From Micromonospora chalcea (GTDB lineage Bacteria; Actinomycetota; Actinomycetes; Mycobacteriales; Micromonosporaceae): a stretch of 64,000 nt of DNA. The notes beneath the pieces were generated by a model. It did not search any database. It had not been told where the DNA came from and saw only the letters and a program-made list of their open reading frames with translations. The DNA is taken from NCBI RefSeq assembly GCF_002926165.1, contig NZ_MAGP01000176.1:62001-126000 (forward strand), in the 5' to 3' direction. The translations under genes were made by a program, and so were the position numbers. Below, piece by piece: positions 7,865-16,679 of this stretch (its first letter is position 1; each line of letters starts with the position of its first letter).

Positions 7865-9025
7865 ATGCGACGGCTCATGCTCTCCTGCGCCCTGGCGGCC
7901 ATCGGCACCTGGGCAACAGCCCCGGCACCCGCGACCGCCGCTCCCCGCCCGGCACCCGGCCCCGTCGCCGACGCCGTGACCGCGAAGCTTCTCGGCTCGG
8001 CCGACGCCGCCGCCCGTACGGCGGACGCGCAGCAGGCCCGGATCAGCGTCACCCGCTCGAACGGGCGGTGGGCCTTCGGCACCGCGGTGCTGCCGGCGGA
8101 CCGGTCCGCCGACGCGCACCCCACCGGCTCGGTCTTCCTCGCCCGGGCCGACGCCAGGGGCTGGACCGTCGCGTTCGACGGGGAGGCCGCGTTCGGCGAC
8201 CTGGCCGCCGCGTCGCCGCTGGTGAGCGAAACCGAGAAGGCCGTCTTCACCACGCCCGTCACACCGACGTACGCGGGCGGCGACTTCCGTACCGGCATGG
8301 CGCTGCCGTTCGCGGTCGGGCAGACGTGGACGCTCACCTCCGGGCCGCACGGCTGGGGCGGCGCCGCCGCGCCGTGGAGTTCGGTCGACCTCGCCGGCGG
8401 CGACCAGGTCGTCCGCGCCGCCCGGGCCGGAACCGCGTACACGATGTGCACCGGCTGGATCCGGGTCATCCACGACCGGGGCTACTCGACGGACTACTAC
8501 CACCTGTGGAACAGCATCTCCGTCAACGGCGCGGGCGTCGCCCAGGGCGCGTTCCTGGGCAACACCGGCACGGATGTCACCTGCGGCGGCTCCGCCACCG
8601 GCCGGCACGTGCACTTCGGACTGCGACAGAACTCGGCGTACGTCCCGATCGCCGGGCACGGCATCGGCAAGTGGGACTTCGTCAGCGGCGCGGCGGCGTA
8701 CCAGGGCGGCGCCCGGCACGGGTCCGCCTACGTCGGCGCGGGCGGCGGCGTCTACAACTACGGCGCGCTCGGCTTCAACCAGGGCGTCGTCGACGCCAAC
8801 GGCGGCGGCACGCTGACCCGGCGCTCCGGACCGGGCACCGGGTACGGCGTCCTCGGGTCGGTCGCCGACGGCGCCACCGTCACCGTCTCCTGCTCCGCCA
8901 ACGGCACCTCGCACACCGGCCGCTACGGCACCACGGCGCTGTGGGACCGGCTCAGCGACGGCAGCTGGGTGTCCGACGCCTACCTCTCCACCGGTGTAAA
9001 CGGGCCGGTAAACGGCTGGTGCTGA
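7865..9025 (+). CDS. Secreted M23-family (LasA-like) metallopeptidase with C-terminal SH3-like domain
   Basis: 386 aa. ATG at 7865 has GGAGG four bases upstream. A signal peptide (MRRLMLSCALAAIGTWATA, cleavage likely near TAA-AP) precedes a spacer region and a lysostaphin-fold peptidase domain. Visible zinc-site elements are the His of SGPHGWG, the Asp of WSSVDLAGG and the HxH of TGRHVHFGL. After residue about 300 the RSGPGTGYGVLGSVADG segment is SH3b-like, a cell-wall binding module. Members cut peptidoglycan cross-bridges or act in predation and wall remodelling. It is transcribed away from the TOMM cluster from its own promoter. Confidence 0.87.
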   Translation: MRRLMLSCALAAIGTWATAPAPATAAPRPAPGPVADAVTAKLLGSADAAARTADAQQARISVTRSNGRWAFGTAVLPADRSADAHPTGSVFLARADARGWTVAFDGEAAFGDLAAASPLVSETEKAVFTTPVTPTYAGGDFRTGMALPFAVGQTWTLTSGPHGWGGAAAPWSSVDLAGGDQVVRAARAGTAYTMCTGWIRVIHDRGYSTDYYHLWNSISVNGAGVAQGAFLGNTGTDVTCGGSATGRHVHFGLRQNSAYVPIAGHGIGKWDFVSGAAAYQGGARHGSAYVGAGGGVYNYGALGFNQGVVDANGGGTLTRRSGPGTGYGVLGSVADGATVTVSCSANGTSHTGRYGTTALWDRLSDGSWVSDAYLSTGVNGPVNGWC

Positions 9026-9064
9026 CCGTGCGCGTGGATCATGGCACTGCTACCTTCCGGACGC

Positions 9065-9505
9065 ATGGACGACTCCCCTCGCTGGTACCGCCCGGTCCCT
9101 GACCTGCTGCTCCTGGTCGGCAGCGCCACCGCGCTGCTCGGCTACCTGATCCCGTGGTTCCGCGCCAGCCGCATGCACCAGTGGTCGTACTCGGGCTGGG
9201 CCTATCTGGAGACCGAGGGCGGCTGGACCTGGCTGGTCGTGGTGGCCCTGGCGATTGCCGTCCTGGCCGGCCTCTGGGCCGGGCGGAGCGTGGCGTGCGC
9301 CAAGCTCTCGGTCGGCGCGGCGGTGGCCGGGATGTTCCTCGCCGGCGCGGTGGTCGCGGTGAGCCTGGGCGCGCTGCCGGAGCGCGACAGCATCAACTGG
9401 GTCGGTGAGCTGCCGTTCGAGATGGGGATGCCGCTCATGGCGGTCGGGTTCGGGACCGTCGTCGCCGGGGCGCTGGGCACCGTACGCCGCCCGGTGCGGG
9501 AGTGA
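9065..9505 (+). CDS. Small integral membrane protein, unknown function
   Basis: 146 aa with four predicted membrane segments (LLLLVGSATALLGYLIPWF, then LVVVALAIAVLAGL, VGAAVAGMFLAGAVVAV and MGMPLMAVGFGTVVAGAL). The start at ATG 9065 (MDDSPRW) is preferred over the upstream frame opening at 9041 because a TACCTT -10-like box sits at 9051-9056, which would give an essentially leaderless message. No family motif recognised. Confidence 0.7.
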   Translation: MDDSPRWYRPVPDLLLLVGSATALLGYLIPWFRASRMHQWSYSGWAYLETEGGWTWLVVVALAIAVLAGLWAGRSVACAKLSVGAAVAGMFLAGAVVAVSLGALPERDSINWVGELPFEMGMPLMAVGFGTVVAGALGTVRRPVRE

Positions 9506-9512
9506 CGCGACG

Positions 9513-10223
9513 TCACGCCGCCGGCAGGTCCACCACCCGGGTGGCCCAGCGGGCCATCAGCGCCGGGTCGTGGGTGATGACCAGGACCCCGGCGCCCTGC
9601 CGGCGCTGGTAGTCGCCGATGACGGCGGCGACGTGCGCCTGCGTGGAGGCGTCGAGCATCGCGGTGGCCTCGTCGCAGAGCAGGTAGTCCGGCCGGTGGA
9701 CCAGGGCGCGGGCGAGGCAGGCGCGTTGCAGCTGCCCGTCGCTGACCGCGTGCGGGCGGCGGGTCAGCAGGTCGGTTGTCAGCCCGACCAGGTCGGCCAG
9801 TTCCGCCGTACGGGCGGCCGCCTGCTCGCGCGGCGTGCCGGTGGCACGTAGCGGCTCGGCGACGATGTCGGCGAGGCTGAGCCGCGGGTCGGTGGCGGCG
9901 CGCGGGCTCTGGAACAGAATCGCGACACGCGTGCGGACCGAGGCGGGCAGCCGGTGCCGGGCGCCCCGGACGGGACTCCCGTCGAGCGTGAGGTGCCCGC
10001 TGTCCGGTGCGTGCAGCAGGGCGAGGACGCGGGCGAGTGTGGACTTGCCGCTACCAGACGGTCCGCGCAGCCCGACCGTCTCGCCGGGGGCGATGCGCAG
10101 GTCGACCCGGTCGAGGACGCGCTGCCGGCCGTACGCGACGGAGACCTGGTGCGCGGCGAGCCCGGCGGCCGGCGCGGCGCCTGGGGCGACGGCGTCGGTG
10201 GCGTCCGGAGCCGTGACCGTCAT
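9513..10223 (-). CDS. Peptide/nickel ABC transporter, ATP-binding protein (second ATPase)
   Basis: 236 aa. Walker A GPSGSGKSTL near residue 57, signature VSDGQLQRA (LSGGQ position altered to VSDGQ) and Walker B DYLLCDEATAML are visible. It is the last gene of a five-gene operon and overlaps the preceding ATPase gene by 4 bp (ATGA). It would pair with that ATPase to energise the two permeases. It is convergent with the small membrane-protein gene, 7 bp away. Confidence 0.9.
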   Translation of the reverse strand: MTVTAPDATDAVAPGAAPAAGLAAHQVSVAYGRQRVLDRVDLRIAPGETVGLRGPSGSGKSTLARVLALLHAPDSGHLTLDGSPVRGARHRLPASVRTRVAILFQSPRAATDPRLSLADIVAEPLRATGTPREQAAARTAELADLVGLTTDLLTRRPHAVSDGQLQRACLARALVHRPDYLLCDEATAMLDASTQAHVAAVIGDYQRRQGAGVLVITHDPALMARWATRVVDLPAA

Positions 10224-11188
10224 GCCGGTACCTCCTCGCGCAGCGGATGGTGGCAGGCGACCCGGCCCGCGCCCTCGGCGTCGAGGCGGGGCACTGTCGC
10301 GCAGGTGTCGGTGGCGCGGGCGCAGCGCGGGGCGAAGGCGCAGCCGCCGGGCAGGTCGGTGAGCGCCGGCGGGTGGCCCGGCACCGGCACGAACGCGCGG
10401 TCGGGCAGCGCGTCGAGCAGCCCGGCGGTGTACGGGTGGGCCGGGTCGTCGAACAGCGCCTCGGTGGGGCGGTGTTCGACGATGCGGCTGGCGTACATCA
10501 CGGCGACGGTGTCCGCGACGCGGCGTGCGGCGGCCAGGTCGTGCGTGATGAGCAGGACGGCCGCGCCGGTGTCGCAGCGGCGGCGCAGCAGGTCCAGCGT
10601 GTGGTCGACGAGCGGCCGGTCGAGGCCGGTGGTGGGTTCGTCGGCGAGCAGCACCGGCGGGTCGGGCGCGAGCGCCAGCGCGGTGGCGAGCCGCTGGGCC
10701 ATGCCGCCGGACAGTTCGTGCGGGTACCGGTCCAGGTCGGCCGGGTCGAGGCCGACGTCGGCGGCGATCCGGTCGGCGGCGGCCGGCGCGTCACGGCGGG
10801 TGTGCCCGTGCGCGCGCAGCGTCTCCTCCAGCAGCTTCCGCCCGGTACGCACCGGGGTGAGCGCGGTGGCGGGACTCTGCGGGACCAGCCCGACGCCCCG
10901 GCCGCGTACGTGCCGGGCGAGGTGCCGCTCCCCCGCGCCGATCAGGTCGACGTCGTCGCGTCCCGGCGCGCGCAGGCGGGCGTGCCCGGTGACTGCGGCG
11001 TTGCGCGGCAGCAGGCCGAGCAGGGCGTGCGCGAGGACGGACTTGCCGCACCCGGACTCGCCGACCACCGCCAGCAGCTCGCCGGGCCGTAGCGTGAGGC
11101 TGAGGTCGGTGACGGCGTGCACGAGCGCGTCACGCAGCCGGAAGCGGACGGTCAGCCCGTCGACGGTCAGCAGCGCCGGGGCGGTCAC
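10220..11188 (-). CDS. Peptide/nickel ABC transporter, ATP-binding protein (first ATPase)
   Basis: 322 aa, DppD-like. GTG at 11188 overlaps the stop of the upstream permease (GTGA), so the longer open frame upstream is not used. Walker A GESGCGKSVLAHAL near residue 39, signature LSGGMAQRLATAL and Walker B VLLADEPTTGLD are present. The C-terminus carries the oligopeptide-type extension with three Cys (GGCAFAPRCARATDTC), which in this subfamily can bind an iron-sulfur cluster. Cytoplasmic, part of the importer encoded by the operon. Confidence 0.92.
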   Translation of the reverse strand: MTAPALLTVDGLTVRFRLRDALVHAVTDLSLTLRPGELLAVVGESGCGKSVLAHALLGLLPRNAAVTGHARLRAPGRDDVDLIGAGERHLARHVRGRGVGLVPQSPATALTPVRTGRKLLEETLRAHGHTRRDAPAAADRIAADVGLDPADLDRYPHELSGGMAQRLATALALAPDPPVLLADEPTTGLDRPLVDHTLDLLRRRCDTGAAVLLITHDLAAARRVADTVAVMYASRIVEHRPTEALFDDPAHPYTAGLLDALPDRAFVPVPGHPPALTDLPGGCAFAPRCARATDTCATVPRLDAEGAGRVACHHPLREEVPA

Positions 11189-12051
11189 AGCTGCAGCTCC
11201 GCCCGTACGCGCGGGTCGAGGCGGTCGCGCCACCGGCCGGTGAGCACGGCGAGCGCCAGCGTGGCCGCCACGAGCAGCAGGCCGGGGACGATGCTGGCCC
11301 ACCAGGCGCCGGTGAGCAGCGACCGCTGCCCGTCGTTGATCATGTTGCCGATCGAGGCGAGGTGCGGCGGCAGGCCGAGGCCGAGGAAGGACAGCGCGGT
11401 CTCGTGCCAGACCGCGTGCGGCACCATCAGCGTGGTCGCCAGCGCCAGGCGCGGCAGCACGTGCGGCAGCAGGTGCCGGGTGAGCACCCGGGCCCGGCTC
11501 GCGCCGCCGGAGATGGCGGCGTCCACGAACGGCCGGTTGCGCAGGCTGAGCAGCTCGGAGCGGACGATCCGGGCGGTGGACAGCCAGTGCGTCAGCGCGA
11601 TGGACGCGATCACCGCGCCCAGGCTGGGGCGCAGCATCGCCACGATGAAGATGCCCAGCAGCAGGTGCGGCAGCGCGGCGACGGTGTCCACGACGCGCAT
11701 GAGCGCCCGGTCGACCCAGCCGCCGACGCTGCCGGCGAGCGCGCCGACCAGCCCGCCGATGACCGCCGCGACGAGCGCCGCGACCGCGCCGACAAGCAGC
11801 GAGACGCGCAGGCCGTAGAGGCTGCGCAACGCCACGTCGCGGCCGAGGTCGTCGGTGCCGGCCAGGTTGTCGGCCGACGGCGCGAGCCGGGTACGGGAGA
11901 GGTCGACGGCGCTCTGGTCCAGCGGCCACAGGACCGGGGCGAGCAGCGCGGCGGCCACCACACCGGCGAGCACCACGACGGCGACTGTCGTGCCCGCGCT
12001 GCCGGGGCGGCGCAGGCGCCGGACGCGCGCGGGGAGGGCGAGGTCAGTCAT
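11185..12051 (-). CDS. Peptide/nickel ABC transporter permease (DppC-like)
   Basis: 288 aa with an N-terminal membrane segment (TVAVVVLAGVVAAALLAPVLW) and about five more. The EAA-type loop is visible as GASRARVLTRHLLPHVLP, the contact point for the ATPase. It overlaps the upstream permease by 8 bp and the downstream ATPase by 4 bp, pointing to translational coupling. Confidence 0.9.
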   Translation of the reverse strand: MTDLALPARVRRLRRPGSAGTTVAVVVLAGVVAAALLAPVLWPLDQSAVDLSRTRLAPSADNLAGTDDLGRDVALRSLYGLRVSLLVGAVAALVAAVIGGLVGALAGSVGGWVDRALMRVVDTVAALPHLLLGIFIVAMLRPSLGAVIASIALTHWLSTARIVRSELLSLRNRPFVDAAISGGASRARVLTRHLLPHVLPRLALATTLMVPHAVWHETALSFLGLGLPPHLASIGNMINDGQRSLLTGAWWASIVPGLLLVAATLALAVLTGRWRDRLDPRVRAELQL

Positions 12052-13036
12052 CGAGGCGTACCCGGGGGTCGGCGGCGGCGTAGGCGAGGTCGGTGAGCAG
12101 GTTCGCGGTCAGCACCACGACGGCGGTGGCCAGGGTGGTGGCCGCGAGCAGCGGGAAGTCGGCGCCCAGCGCCGCCTCGACGGTGACCGCGCCGAGGCCG
12201 GGCAGGGAGAACACGGTCTCCACCAGGACCGCGCCGCCGACGAGTTCGGGCAGGTGCGTGCCGACCAGGGTGAGGAACGGCAGCAACGCGGTCCGCAGCG
12301 CGTGTCCGAACAGGACGACCCGGCCGGGCAGTCCCCGGGCGCGGGCGGCCAGGACGTGGTCGTCGCGCAGGCTCTCGGCGACCGCGTCACGGACGAACAG
12401 GACGAACCACGGGGCCTGGGAGATCGCCAGCACCGTCACCGGCAGCACCAGGTGCCGGGCCACGTCGGCCGGGTCGGTGCTCGTGGCGGTGATGTCGGTG
12501 AGCCCGCCGGCGGGCAGCCAGCCGAGGCTGAGGGCGAACACGGCGATCGCCGCGAGGCCGATCCAGAACACCGGCATGGACTGCACGGCGTACGCGACGG
12601 CGCGCAGCGCCCGGTCGAACCAGCCGCCACGCCGGTACGCGGCCAGCGTGCCCAGCAGCACGCTCGCCACCAGCACCAGGGCCAGCGCGGTGCCGACGAG
12701 CAGCAGCGTCCATCCGGCCCGGGAGGCCAGCACCGAGGTGACCGGCTCGTGCCGGCTCGTGGACCAGCCCAGGTCGCCGCGCAGCAGGTTGCCGACCCAG
12801 CGGGCGTACTGCACCGGCAGCGGGTCGTCGACACCCCAGTTGGCGCGGATCTGCGCCAGGTTCTCCTCGCTGGTGGTGAACGCCGCCGCGCCCGCGTACT
12901 GCTGGGCCGGGTCGATCGGGGAGGCGGCGCCGAGGGCGAACATGCCCATGCTGGTGGCGGCCAGCACCGGCACGGCGACCAGCAGCCGCCGCCGGACCAC
13001 AGTGCCCGCCCCGGCCAGCCGCCGCCGTCCGGTCAC
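12044..13036 (-). CDS. Peptide/nickel ABC transporter permease (DppB-like)
   Basis: 330 aa. GTG at 13036 overlaps the stop of the solute-binding protein gene by 4 bp; this start gives VTGRRRLAGAG, followed by the first membrane segment LLVAVPVLAATSMGMFAL. Further segments and the loop ARARGLPGRVVLFGHALR (EAA-like) match binding-protein-dependent permeases. It forms the membrane channel with the DppC-like subunit. Confidence 0.9.
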   Translation of the reverse strand: MTGRRRLAGAGTVVRRRLLVAVPVLAATSMGMFALGAASPIDPAQQYAGAAAFTTSEENLAQIRANWGVDDPLPVQYARWVGNLLRGDLGWSTSRHEPVTSVLASRAGWTLLLVGTALALVLVASVLLGTLAAYRRGGWFDRALRAVAYAVQSMPVFWIGLAAIAVFALSLGWLPAGGLTDITATSTDPADVARHLVLPVTVLAISQAPWFVLFVRDAVAESLRDDHVLAARARGLPGRVVLFGHALRTALLPFLTLVGTHLPELVGGAVLVETVFSLPGLGAVTVEAALGADFPLLAATTLATAVVVLTANLLTDLAYAAADPRVRLDD

Positions 13037-14631
13037 GATTCCTTCGTCCAGGTGTGCACGTTCCACCAGATGCTGTTGGCGACGTCGTGCTCGTGCGGCT
13101 CGACCCGCGGCGTCACCCCGGTCACGGCGTCCTTCAGCACGTAGGTGTGCTGGAGGTAGGTGAGGAACACCCACGGCACGTCGGCGGCGAGCTGCTTCTG
13201 GAACGTGGCGTACGCGGCCTTACGGGCGGCCGGGTCGGCGTTGTCCCGGCCGGCCTGCAACGCGGCGTCGGTGACCGCCGAGCGGTACGAGCCGGGGTTG
13301 AAGAAGCCCTGCCCGGCGAAGGCCGAGCTGAACAGCTTGTAGGAGACGAAGTCCGGATCGTACGGCGTGCCGTAGCCCATGATCAGCGCGTCGCGCTTCA
13401 TCCGCGGCGTGATCGCGTCCCAGGTCAGGCCCTCCGGGGTGACAGTGATCCCGACCTTCTTCGCGTCGGCGGTGACGGCCAGTGCGAGTTCCTTGCGCAG
13501 GCTGTCGGTGGCCGGGTACAGGATCGTGAACGCGGCCTGCCGCCCGTCCTTGACCCGGATGCCGTCCGGGCCGGGCTTCCACCCGGCGGCGTCCAGCTCC
13601 GCCGTGGCGGCGGCGACGTCGGCGCCGGGCTTGCCGGCGATCGTCGGCTCGGCGTACTCCGACGTGGGCGGCACCGGCCCGAACGCGGGCTCCCCCGCGC
13701 CGCCGAGCACGCCGGTCACCATGGCCTGCCGGTCCACCGCGACGTTCAGCGCCTTCCGGATCGCGGGGTCGCCGGTGACCGGGTTGCCCATCGGCAGCAT
13801 GACGCCCCGGTAGTCGGCGGTCGGCACCTTGTGCACCCGGTAGCCGTCGCGGCTCTCGAAGCCGGAGGCGAGCTTCGGCGCCAGCTCCGCCGCGTCGAAC
13901 TCGCCGGCCCGCATCCGCTGGGCGCGGACGTTGTCGTCGGCGACGAACGCCACCACCACGCCCGAGTTCGCCGGTTTGCCGTCCCAGTACGTCTCGTTCG
14001 CCGCGAGCACGAGCCGGTCACCCGGGGTCCAGGAGGTGAACCGGTACGGGCCGGTGCCGACCGGCTTGCGGTTGAAGGTCGCCTTGTTGATGTCCTGCCC
14101 GGCGAACGCCTTCGCCGGGACGATCCCCAGCGCCAGCCGCTGCAGGAACGGCGCGTACGCGTACTTCAGCGTGAACACGACCGTCGCCGGGTCGGGCGCG
14201 GCGACGGAGGCGAGCATGTCCAGATCGGACCGCAGCGTGGAGTCGACGGCCGGGTCGAGCACCGCCTGGTAGGTGAACACCACGTCCTGTGCGGTCAGCG
14301 GGCTGCCGTCGTGGAACAGCACGCCTTCGCGCAGCTTCGCGGTGACTGTCTTCCCGTCCGCTGAGACGGTGGGCAGCTCGCGGGCCAGGGCGGGCACCAG
14401 GTCGTTGCGGGCGTCCCGGGCGACCAGCCCGTCGAAGATCAGCGACGCGCCGTCGACGCCGTAGTTGAGCACCGGGTTGAGCGTGTCCGGCTCGCCCGCG
14501 GTGGCGACCACGAGCGTGCCGGAGTTGCCCGGGCCACCGGTCGACGCCGTGGGTGACGAGCAGCCGGCGACGACGAGCAGGGCGGCGGCGAGCACCGCTG
14601 CCACGCGTACGGGCTTGGGTCTGATCGCCAC
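13033..14631 (-). CDS. Peptide/nickel ABC transporter, solute-binding lipoprotein
   Basis: 532 aa from GTG at 14631, which has GAGGGG six bases upstream; the longer frame to 14697 lacks such a site. The signal peptide ends in lipobox VAGC. The mature part is SBP family 5, with DTLNPVLNYGVDGASLIFDGLVARD at its start and the typical FLQRLALGIVPAKAF and GTGPYRF motifs. It would capture oligopeptides or metal chelates outside the membrane for the four downstream gene products. The ligand cannot be read from sequence. Confidence 0.92.
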   Translation of the reverse strand: MAIRPKPVRVAAVLAAALLVVAGCSSPTASTGGPGNSGTLVVATAGEPDTLNPVLNYGVDGASLIFDGLVARDARNDLVPALARELPTVSADGKTVTAKLREGVLFHDGSPLTAQDVVFTYQAVLDPAVDSTLRSDLDMLASVAAPDPATVVFTLKYAYAPFLQRLALGIVPAKAFAGQDINKATFNRKPVGTGPYRFTSWTPGDRLVLAANETYWDGKPANSGVVVAFVADDNVRAQRMRAGEFDAAELAPKLASGFESRDGYRVHKVPTADYRGVMLPMGNPVTGDPAIRKALNVAVDRQAMVTGVLGGAGEPAFGPVPPTSEYAEPTIAGKPGADVAAATAELDAAGWKPGPDGIRVKDGRQAAFTILYPATDSLRKELALAVTADAKKVGITVTPEGLTWDAITPRMKRDALIMGYGTPYDPDFVSYKLFSSAFAGQGFFNPGSYRSAVTDAALQAGRDNADPAARKAAYATFQKQLAADVPWVFLTYLQHTYVLKDAVTGVTPRVEPHEHDVANSIWWNVHTWTKES

Positions 14632-14836
14632 CGGCAACCCCTCGAACACTCGTCTGCGGATGGCAGCCGGGCGGGCGCTCCGGCGAGGATCGATCATCGC
14701 GTGCCCGAGCGCCCGCTACCGCCACTCTTCTGTAGTTGCCAACTATATGCAATACCGGCCGGTCGATGGCGGTGACCCGCCGGCCCCCGGTCTCGCTCAC
14801 AAGGCGGCCGCGCTGCCCGCTGAATATGCTCAAGGG

Positions 14837-16105
14837 GTGGAGGACAGCGAGCAGGCGGTGCTGACCGGGATGTTGCAGTCGGCGGAGGACGCCGCCCCGG
14901 TGCAGGCGGTCGAGGCCGTCACCGGCGTCATCGCCACGGCGCTGAACGCGCGCGGCGTCTCGCTGCTGATCGCCGACCTCAGCGGTCGCGCGCTGGTGCG
15001 GCTGACCCACCAGCCGGACGGCGGCGGCGCCGGGCGACGCCACGGCGAGGAGGAGGCCGAGGTCCTCCCGTTCGACGGCGGGCCCTACGAACGCGCCCTC
15101 CGTCAGCAGGCCCCCGAGGTCGTCCCCGGCGACGGCACGTGGACCGTGCTGGCGCCGGTCACCGACCGCGGTGAGGCGATCGGCCTGCTGGAGATCGACC
15201 TGCCCGACGAGCCGGACGGCGACGTGGTGAACTGGGTCGCCCGTACCGCGCACGCGCTGGCGTTCGTGGTCATCGCCAACCGCAGGCACACCGACCTGTT
15301 CGAGTGGGGACAGCGCACCACCCCCTTCACCCTCTCCGCCGAGATCCAGCGCCGCCTGCTGCCCGCCTCGTTCACCTGCGAGGCCGGCGCCTTCGCTCTC
15401 TCCGGCTGGCTGGAACCCGCCGCGAGCGTCGGCGGCGACACCTTCGACTACAGCCTGGCCCGGGACCTGCTGCACCTCAGCGTCACCGACGCGATGGGCC
15501 ACGGCGGGGCGAGCGCGCTCACCGCCACCCTCGGCGTGGGCAGCCTGCGCAACACCCGCCGGCGCGGCCTCGGTCTCGTCGCGCAGGCCGAGGAGGCCAA
15601 CCGGGCGGTCGCGGAGCACGCCAACGTACGCGGCGCGTACGTCACCGCCGTGCTGGGCCGTATCGACCTGACCACCGGGCGCTGCGAGCTGCTGAACGCG
15701 GGGCACGTCCCGCCGCTGCTGGTCCGGGACGGCCGGGTCGTACCCGTGGAACTGCCGGGCAACTTCCCGTTCGGGATGTTCCCCGGCGAGAGCTACCGCA
15801 GCGCGGAGCTACCGCTGCTGCCCGGCGACCGGCTGGTGGTGGTCACCGACGGCATGCGCGAACGCAACGCCGCGGACCTCGACCTGGCCGCCGCCCTGCT
15901 CCGCCTCGCCCACCTGCATCCCCGCGAGGCGGTCCGGGCACTGTCCGACGCGGTGCTGGAGATCGCCGGGCCGGCTCTGGCCGACGACGCCACACTGCTC
16001 GTCGTCGACTGGTACGGCGGCCACGGGCCACGCCGCAGCACCGCCGGCGCGGACAGCGCCCGCGTCAGCCCGGACGAGGAGCGCTCAGCGCACCGCCGTC
16101 GGTGA
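14837..16105 (+). CDS. SpoIIE-type PP2C phosphatase with GAF-like sensor
   Basis: 422 aa. Residues about 10-160 look like a GAF sensor domain; about 170-410 are a PP2C/SpoIIE phosphatase with GGDTFDYS and SVTDAMGHGGASA metal-site motifs and VVTDGMRERN near the end. The family dephosphorylates STAS anti-anti-sigma factors in partner-switching pathways, and a STAS gene ends against this one. GTG at 14837 is chosen because TATGCT at 14825-14830 forms a -10 box exactly placed for a leaderless message; ATG at 14747 is in frame but has no support. It overlaps the convergent STAS gene by 21 bp. Confidence 0.85.
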   Translation: MEDSEQAVLTGMLQSAEDAAPVQAVEAVTGVIATALNARGVSLLIADLSGRALVRLTHQPDGGGAGRRHGEEEAEVLPFDGGPYERALRQQAPEVVPGDGTWTVLAPVTDRGEAIGLLEIDLPDEPDGDVVNWVARTAHALAFVVIANRRHTDLFEWGQRTTPFTLSAEIQRRLLPASFTCEAGAFALSGWLEPAASVGGDTFDYSLARDLLHLSVTDAMGHGGASALTATLGVGSLRNTRRRGLGLVAQAEEANRAVAEHANVRGAYVTAVLGRIDLTTGRCELLNAGHVPPLLVRDGRVVPVELPGNFPFGMFPGESYRSAELPLLPGDRLVVVTDGMRERNAADLDLAAALLRLAHLHPREAVRALSDAVLEIAGPALADDATLLVVDWYGGHGPRRSTAGADSARVSPDEERSAHRRR

Positions 16106-16441
16106 GCCGTCCTCGGCCTCGCGGACCGTGCCGAAGCGCGGGATGACGCGGTCCACCGAGGTGATCGAGAAGACGTTGCGGATCGACTGGCGTACGACGG
16201 CCAGACCGAGCCAGCCGTCGCGCTCCCGCAGGTTCTTGTAGACGAGCACCAGCGCGCCCAAGCCGCTGGAATCCACGAATCCGACCTGGGTCAGGTCGAC
16301 GACCACCGTCCGCGCACCGGTCTCCACCACCTCGAGCAGCCGGTCACGCAGCTGAGGCGCGCTGGCCATGTCCAGATCGCCGACGACCTCGATCACCGGG
16401 CCGACGCGCCCCTGCCGGGTCGTCACCGAGAACTCCACCAC
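16085..16441 (-). CDS. STAS-domain anti-sigma factor antagonist
   Basis: 118 aa, the usual size. The motif VGFVDSSGLGALV contains the Ser that is phosphorylated by the anti-sigma kinase in this family. GTG at 16441 (or 16438) follows GAGGGGG. It is convergent with the SpoIIE-type phosphatase gene, with overlapping 3' ends, and would be that enzyme's natural substrate candidate; the sigma factor concerned is not in view. Confidence 0.88.
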   Translation of the reverse strand: MVEFSVTTRQGRVGPVIEVVGDLDMASAPQLRDRLLEVVETGARTVVVDLTQVGFVDSSGLGALVLVYKNLRERDGWLGLAVVRQSIRNVFSITSVDRVIPRFGTVREAEDGSPTAVR

Positions 16442-16679
16442 GCCCCCTCAACCGCGCCGCCGACGGCACCACACTTCTACCCACCGTGCCAGAAATGCGC
16501 CCTGATCGCCTCCCGTGGGTTCACGTTCGCTCAGCGGTCCCACCGCGAAGTGGTGGACGACACCTCAGTGCCGGTCGAGCCAGATCACGATCCACGCCAT
16601 CCTGTCCGCGCGGCAGGAGGCCGCGTCCCGCTGACCGGATGCGCGCGTGGGCGGGCGTGCCTGAACTACCCTCGCGCCC

